From Cordia subcordata (taxonomy: Eukaryota > Streptophyta > Magnoliopsida > Boraginales > Cordiaceae), in assembly GCA_028554755.1 (NCBI GenBank), contig JAPTOF010000026.1, forward strand, positions 620,001 to 684,000: a DNA stretch of 64,000 nucleotides. Direction: 5' to 3'. The translations under genes were made by a program, and so were the position numbers. Shown here piece by piece: positions 58,273 to 64,000 of this stretch. Each line of letters starts with the position of its first letter. Positions within the stretch are counted from its first letter, which is position 1. The notes beneath the pieces are model-generated. The model did no database searches. It saw only the letters and a list, made by a program, of their open reading frames with translations, and was not told where the DNA came from.

Positions 58273-59576
58273 TGTTAGCTAAATATTCATTATTGATTTT
58301 GATAATGAAAATATATATATGCATTATTTGACTAAATAGCTTCTTGTGAAAATAAAATGATATCAATATGAAGCTTTGAAAGATATGAAGATGTGTAAAA
58401 AGTCTTATTTGAAGGAAGAAAAGATGAGAAGGCATAAGGAAGATAAGAGAAGCCATAAGGGGTACCGAATTTATTTTTCTTCTTGCTCTTTTTTTGTGAA
58501 ATGCCTTTATATTGTGTGGACTTGGCTCAAAATCTTTTTCTTATTCATAGCAAAAATTTTCAAGTCTTGCACATTTGATATAACATATGCAAAAATGTAT
58601 TTGAATGCACACATAGAGTTAAAATGAGTTTTTGGGGCGTTTCAATTCACAACATGTGTTTACCAAATTATTCAAAATGATTTGAAGTTGTGGAATTTGC
58701 TCTTTAAATGGACTTTGCAAAAATCTGGATTTACTTCACATTCTGGAGTGGCCGGACCCCCCAGCCGGTCGACCGACTGACCTGGGTAGGTCGCCCGGCC
58801 AAAACAGAGAGGTGAAGGGAAAAGCCGGACCCCCTAGCCGGTCGATCGGCTAAGGCGTCCGGCCTAATTAGAGAAGGTAAAGGGTAAGCCGGACAACCTA
58901 GCCGGTCGACCGACTGAACGGGAACTATAATAAATGTACTAGCCGTTTATTACCGTTCTGATCGAAAATCCCAAATCTTCTTCATCTACCAAATCCCTAA
59001 CCCCTAAATCTCTTTAAATACTCATTCATTACACTTTCTAATTATCAATTGAAGTGTGCTAAAGTGTTTATCATCATTCAATCCATCTTTGAGTCATTCT
59101 TGTAATATATTTGAGCTTTCAAGAGCTTATTCATCTTCTTCTTGAAGAAAATCTCAGATTCAATCTTTTCTTATTTTTGAGTACATACACACTTTGAAAG
59201 CTATAATCTTTGTAAGATTTATTCATTAATGCTTGTAAAGTGTGGGGAAATCCTATAGAGTACATCTCTTGGGTTCTTTGAAGTTAGGCTTCAAAGAGGT
59301 TGTAAGAATTTGGTTTGTGCTTCACCAAGTTTTGAAGAAGCATCTTAGTGGAGATCTTTGAAGTCCTAAGGGGTGTTTCCTTGGGCGGTGGACATAGGCT
59401 TGGCCGACCCACCTTAAAATCGTTTGTTTCTCTTCTCCTTATACTTACTTATCTTGCTTATCTTGTGTTTGATATATTGATTGTTAGAAGTTGTATATTT
59501 TCTGTAAATTTTTAATAACGAAAATTAGTATTAATATCTTAATTCACCCCACCCTCCTAAGATATTTGCACCTGCA
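58273..59576 (+). mobile_element. Solo LTR of the Maximus/SIRE-like family (1304 bp)
   Basis: Starts TGTTAGCTAAATATTC and ends ATTTGCACCTGCA; it is the reverse-orientation match of the LTRs at 38235 and 47807. A perfect 5 bp duplication CATAT flanks it (58268-58272 and 59577-59581). It carries the GC-rich GTCGAC palindrome cluster at 58750-58920. LTR-LTR recombination has removed the interior. Confidence 0.93.
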
Positions 59577-60453
59577 CATATATAACACAAATTTTATACA
59601 ATAAACAACTTTGTATATTTCATTTTTATATTCTTAAAAGTTAGTTTATTCAAAATATATGCATTAATTTATACAAAAATGGGTGGATTTTATTTGACAT
59701 GTGTATAAATATATTGAAAAGTAGACTTTAGATCAACTCTAACTTTTTTTATCTTTAATCTTGTGGGTAAGAAAATTTTGTTAATAAAATATTTTGTATA
59801 TTTTGTCATATTTTGAAATTAATTTCTTTTTATTTTGTATTTGATTTGTAGATATTTTTGAATTATTTTATTAGATTATTTAAAATATTTTTCTTCTAAT
59901 AAATAAAAAAGACAAGAAATAAAAAAGTAAAAGTAGCTTATTGTTCACAAAAATTTGATGAATAAATTATTTTTTAATCTTTTTTTTTTGTATCTTGAGA
60001 TTAAAACTTTTATGGTTTGCAAATTGATTGTAGAATCTTTTGTTGACTGATTTTTCAAATTATTTTATTTTATACATTAATAAATAAACACAAATTAGTT
60101 TTTAATATAAGGCTTTGGTTAGCAAAGTTTGATGGTCTGAGCATGGACGGAGCTAGAAATTTTTTTTCTGGTATTAATGTGAAAATAGTTCATAAATACG
60201 AAAGTTTGAATACTTTAATAATACAAACATTATAATTGATATCAACCCGGTGTTATCTTCTGAAGGCATTGTACAATCTCCCCATTTCCAACACTATCAA
60301 ACACGTCCCTGTTAACAAAAATAATTAAATAATCATTTATAAATTCATCTCTCATCTAATTTCTCAATTGATTCTTCACAACGTTTATAACCAAAAACGC
60401 TCTCTCAACTCAACCAAAAAAAAAAATGCTCTCTCAATATTTTTAGTTGGAAC
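59577..60453. other. AT-rich intergenic DNA
   Basis: No gene or delimited element. Ends with GGAAC (60449-60453), the left target duplication of the TRIM. Confidence 0.4.
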
Positions 60454-60864
60454 TATTAGAATATACATTCTTTTCACATAGAAAAATTATAAAGTATAAG
60501 GCCACTTTATAAGGTCCTAGGTCACTCTTCAAATCAACTAATTGGTTTTTATGATAAGATCTGAGGATTTTTCACATGATACCAGAGCTGGGTCTTGACC
60601 TAGTCTCTCACACCTGCACATGTGATCCGTCTTTGTTCCTTGGCTTAATTGAGCACCCTTTTTGGCTGTTCGAACACATAATTCTTGATTCTTTGACTCG
60701 TCGAGCACTTGTTCTTGGGTCCGAATCCCACGTGAGGAGAATGTTGGAATATACATTCGTCTCACATGGAAAAATTATAAAGTATAAGGCCACCTTATAT
60801 GATCCTAAACCACTCCTCACACCAACTAATTGGTTTTTATGATGGAGCCTCAAAATTCTCCATA
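60454..60864 (+). mobile_element. TRIM retrotransposon (411 bp)
   Basis: Two 123 bp direct LTRs, 60454-60576 and 60742-60864, sharing GAATATACATTC, AAAAATTATAAAGTATAAGG and CAACTAATTGGTTTTTATGA. A perfect 5 bp duplication GGAAC flanks it (60449-60453 and 60865-60869). The primer site reads TGATACCAGAGC (60577-60588), a variant of TGGTATCAGAGC; the purine tract GTGAGGAGAA (60732-60741) precedes LTR 2. The 165 bp interior has no coding capacity. Confidence 0.92.
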
Positions 60865-60869
60865 GGAAC

Positions 60870-62244
60870 GAGTAAGAATGAAATTCAAAGAAATTGATGG
60901 AGCCCCGCACAAACAGTGGAGCATATGGTTTAATTGGATGCAAAGCAAAGTACCTTATCAGGGACGAGTTACGGGTTCATGATTAGCCAAAAAAGGGGCG
61001 AGTTACGGGTTCATGCCATGTATTTGATGGTATCAATTTAAATTTTCAACCAGTTGTTATTACATTATGTATATGTGTTTTCTTCTCCAAAAAGTTGAGT
61101 AGTGTCAAGTAAAACCACTCTTTACCAAATACAGCCGTTGTCCCTAGGCGTGGGGAATATGAGCGAACCTAAAACTTTATAGGGGGAGTTTCGAATTTAA
61201 ATTAAAATTCATGAAAAGAATGGCATTTACCCATCTCAAAAGTCTCTTACTGTTACATCTATTTATTTTAATTTTCATGTTATCTATACATTTCGTTATA
61301 TACAATAATATTTTATTGTATATTAATTTTTTCCTATCCAATTCTGCAAATATCGAGTACGGAATTGGATGAGTTTGTTAAAGTCGGCATAATTAGAGGC
61401 GTAACTGTTAAGATTTTTGGAATATTGGAAGCATGCATGTCTAGATTTTTTTTTCTTTTCTTTTTTTGGGTCAAAAGCATGCATGTTTCAGATGGGGTGT
61501 GTGTACAACAATTGGTCTAGCTACGTCGTGTGGAGAAATGTGTGCGCAATGCATGTTCACATAGGCTTAATTATGGTGACGGACGTTTAATGCAACTTGA
61601 AAGTAAAACCAACAGACAAGAGGATGAATAGGCCAATTGCATGCTGTGTCTGTGCGGGTAGGTTTGTGACACAAAAAAAAAAAAGAAAAGAAAAGAGGCA
61701 CATAATTTTATAATAATGAACATCACAACAGTCATCACATCCCACATTACGACCTCATTTGACAAAAAACGAGGCTGTGTGTGTCGTCATGCATCCCTTG
61801 GCGCCTTTCTCAGAAATTGCCAATCAGAGAGGTTTCCCAATAAACAAAAAACAAAAACCGAAAAACTTTTCTTAAGCGTATACCGACAAAAGAAAGAAAT
61901 ATAAAAAGAAAAAAATCTTGTTAAGTGCATTAATTATCATCAACTTGTCGCACGTGAGACAGGTCTCCATCTGAATCTTCACACTAAACCTGGCAGGTTC
62001 AAGTTGTAACTTGTACTTTTGTGGCTGACGTTTGCCGGCCCCCTTCAACAATAAATAAATTTAATAATTTAAAATAATCTCAAATGATTCATTTCTTGAT
62101 CCCCATTGTTGAGCTTTTTCCTCTACACCTTTTATTACCAGTCAACGCAAAGGTAATTACGCACCTAGTAAGGTGACGTCCAAAGTGTTAAAATTCTCTC
62201 ATTCTCTATTCGTTCATTTTTTGCGTATAAGTATAATATTCACC
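60870..62244. other. Intergenic DNA
   Basis: No gene recognised. A GGGGCGAGTTACGGGTTCATG-type phrase (GACGAGTTACGGGTTCATG) is repeated at 60963 and 60997. Several GCATGCATG (RY-type) sites lie near 61431-61485. Confidence 0.4.
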
Positions 62245-62836
62245 TAAAAATGACAATAGTATCCTATCCTACTCCAACACGCATGAGTACCGTAGCAATA
62301 TTGACAGAGTTTTCAGTAAAAACAAACTCTGCTCTGGGTAGGACAGGGTCCTTTTTTCCCTGCCTCGATGCAAGGGCGGAGCATTTTCCCACTGCCTCGA
62401 TGTAAAGGCTGGGCACAGTAGAGATTTATCCACCCTTCTCTGCCCGCCCTGTTCCGATATATATGTATATTTATTATTTTTATTCTTATATTTTCTTAAT
62501 ATAAACGTTGTACTATTTTGTATATATTTCTAATACATTTTAATATAAACTTTTTATCATCAGGGATCTCTTTAATTTCATTTAGTGGTAAAAGGTAACT
62601 TATTTTTTAATATGTTATTATGTATCAGTACTTTTTTTAAAAAAATTAATACTATTGAATTTTTTGATAGGTACTCCATAGGGGTGGAGGCAGGGCATTT
62701 TTCATCTAACAGGGTGGGGTGGAAGTTGGAGCTTATTCCGATACCAAGTATAAGGTAGGAATAGGGCAGGAGTTTATTAAAAGTGCAGAGTATGGTAAGT
62801 GCACCCTGCTCCTACACCGCACTATTACCATCCCTA
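62245..62836. mobile_element. Non-autonomous hAT-type MITE (592 bp)
   Basis: Ends TAAAAATGACAATAGTATCC and GCACTATTACCATCCCTA are imperfect inverted repeats. The flanking 8 bp are TATTCACC (62237-62244) and TATTCATC (62837-62844), one mismatch. The interior is GC-rich near the ends (runs such as CAGGGTGGGGTGGAAG) and AT-rich in the middle, without an ORF. Confidence 0.75.
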
Positions 62837-62844
62837 TATTCATC

Positions 62845-63512
62845 TACTCGATTGGAGTAATACGCTAGTATTAAATCCAATCATAATTTCAGCAAACAAG
62901 ACCTCAAAACTTGAGTTGAAATGCAACTAATCACATGTCAAAACTATATATATAATTTCTAGCATCCCCCACAATTAAAGTAATTAGCTAAATGCCATGC
63001 ATGTAAATCCAAGAAAGAGTTTAATAGAGATATAATGTATTAGGATATGTAGCTTTTTTCTGAACTTTCCTCAGTGAGTATTATCCAGTTCATTCACTAA
63101 TCAATAAAACATGATGCCTTGAACATTTCACTTTTTGTGTAAACCAAGATAATAGCACTCACAAAGCGCCTACCTAGACATATTTTAGTACTTGTGATTT
63201 TGTTAATTTTGGCTCTAAATAACTCCTTATATTTATGAGTACTATCAGATAATACGACCTTGTATTTTCACAAGAATGATGCACTCCTTACTCACAAGGT
63301 GAATTATTTACTACAATGCCTTGCTTGGTCTTCCCAAGCTGTAAGAATCATGAAGAGTATATATAGCTTAAGTATTGTAGACAACACTGGCGTTATAGGA
63401 ATAAGTAGGATGATAGTTAAGAATGTCCTAAGTACTTAAGAAGAATCAAGGATTTAGTCTTGTGACTTACATAGGAGACAAATTGAAAATTGAGAGGTTT
63501 ACATACTCAGAT
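62845..63512. other. Intergenic DNA
   Basis: No gene recognised before the LTR that starts at 63513. Confidence 0.35.
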
Positions 63513-64000
63513 TGTTAAATGTGGCCCGTATTCTTGGGCAACAAGAATAGCAGATTTCCTTGTTAGCATATTACCTTATTCGCTTGTTACCTTTTGTAGC
63601 ACATAATTAATTAGTTGCCTTTTCTACTTAATAGGTTTAGGAAACCTTTGCACTATAAATATGTGGCAATACTCATTATGTTATGTGTGAGAGAGAAACT
63701 AGAGTGAGAGCCTTATAGCATTCGTGATCAATAATAGAATTATTCTCTGCTGCCCGTGGACGTAGGCTTTAAAGCCGAACCACGTAATTCTTGTGTCCGT
63801 TATTTCTTCTCGTATTCTTCGTGTTTGCATGTTTTTCCCCAACAAACTGGTATCAGAGCTTAGATATTAATCCGCTGCTTGAGGGAAAAAGAAAAAATCA
63901 AAACTCACTGTGAAACCAAAATTTCTCAAACCAAACGGTGCCTAACCAAACAAAGGTATTTGTTCGGCGAGGAGTGCTCCGGTGCTGTCTACGTTGAGCG
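63513..64000 (+). mobile_element. 5' LTR and primer site of an LTR retrotransposon, cut by the window end
   Basis: An LTR of about 332 bp (63513-63844) starts TGTTAAATGTGGCC and ends CCCCAACA, followed three bases later by a perfect primer site TGGTATCAGAGC (63848-63859). A TATA-like CTATAAATATG is at about 63652, and a CCCGTGGACGTAGGC...CCGAACCACGTAA block lies near the 3' end, a common motif in plant copia LTRs. Internal sequence begins and leaves the window; no second LTR is visible. Confidence 0.8.

Overview
This is nuclear DNA of a flowering plant, most likely a eudicot. The evidence is intron-containing genes of plant-only families (NAC, DOG1), an AT-rich background, and many plant-type LTR retrotransposons, most of them with the initiator-Met tRNA primer site TGGTATCAGAGC or a variant of it. 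I cannot name the species. I find three host genes; nearly everything else is transposon.

Layout. (1) 1-1856: promoter and gene of an ATAF-type NAC transcription factor (+, 3 exons, 328 aa). (2) 1857-4304: intergenic, with a small CACTA MITE. (3) 4305-27593: a class II sirtuin (SRT2, + strand, 11 exons, 416 aa) spread over 23 kb by insertions in its introns: a long-TIR element (intron 1), a fold-back palindrome (intron 3), a copia remnant interrupted by a TRIM-like element (intron 5), a tandem duplication of exon 7 plus a 2.1 kb non-autonomous LTR element plus a 5.2 kb copia element (intron 7), and a solo LTR of the same copia family in opposite orientation (intron 8). (4) 28-38 kb: decayed copia and gypsy remnants. 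(5) 38235-49139: a 10.9 kb Maximus/SIRE-like copia element with 1.3 kb LTRs and an extra ORF after pol. It carries a 0.9 kb hAT element and itself sits inside an older copia pol remnant. (6) 50-55 kb: AT-rich DNA and a 2.6 kb non-autonomous LTR element. (7) 55.7-56.4 kb: 5'-truncated LINE with its target-site duplication. (8) 56693-57598: a single-exon DOG1-domain gene (-). (9) 58-64 kb: a solo LTR of the Maximus-like family, a 411 bp TRIM, a hAT MITE, and the 5' LTR and primer site of another element running off the window.

The three genes do not form a pathway as far as I can see. NAC and DOG1 proteins both belong to families tied to ABA, stress and seed control; SRT2 is an NAD-dependent mitochondrial deacylase. 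The main interest is structural. SRT2 carries a second, stop-free copy of its catalytic exon that lacks one zinc cysteine and has a GC instead of GT donor. Inverted LTR copies flank its exon 8. Most mobile elements could be delimited to the base by target-site duplications read directly from the sequence. All exon boundaries were inferred by eye from splice signals, phase and family conservation, without transcript data.
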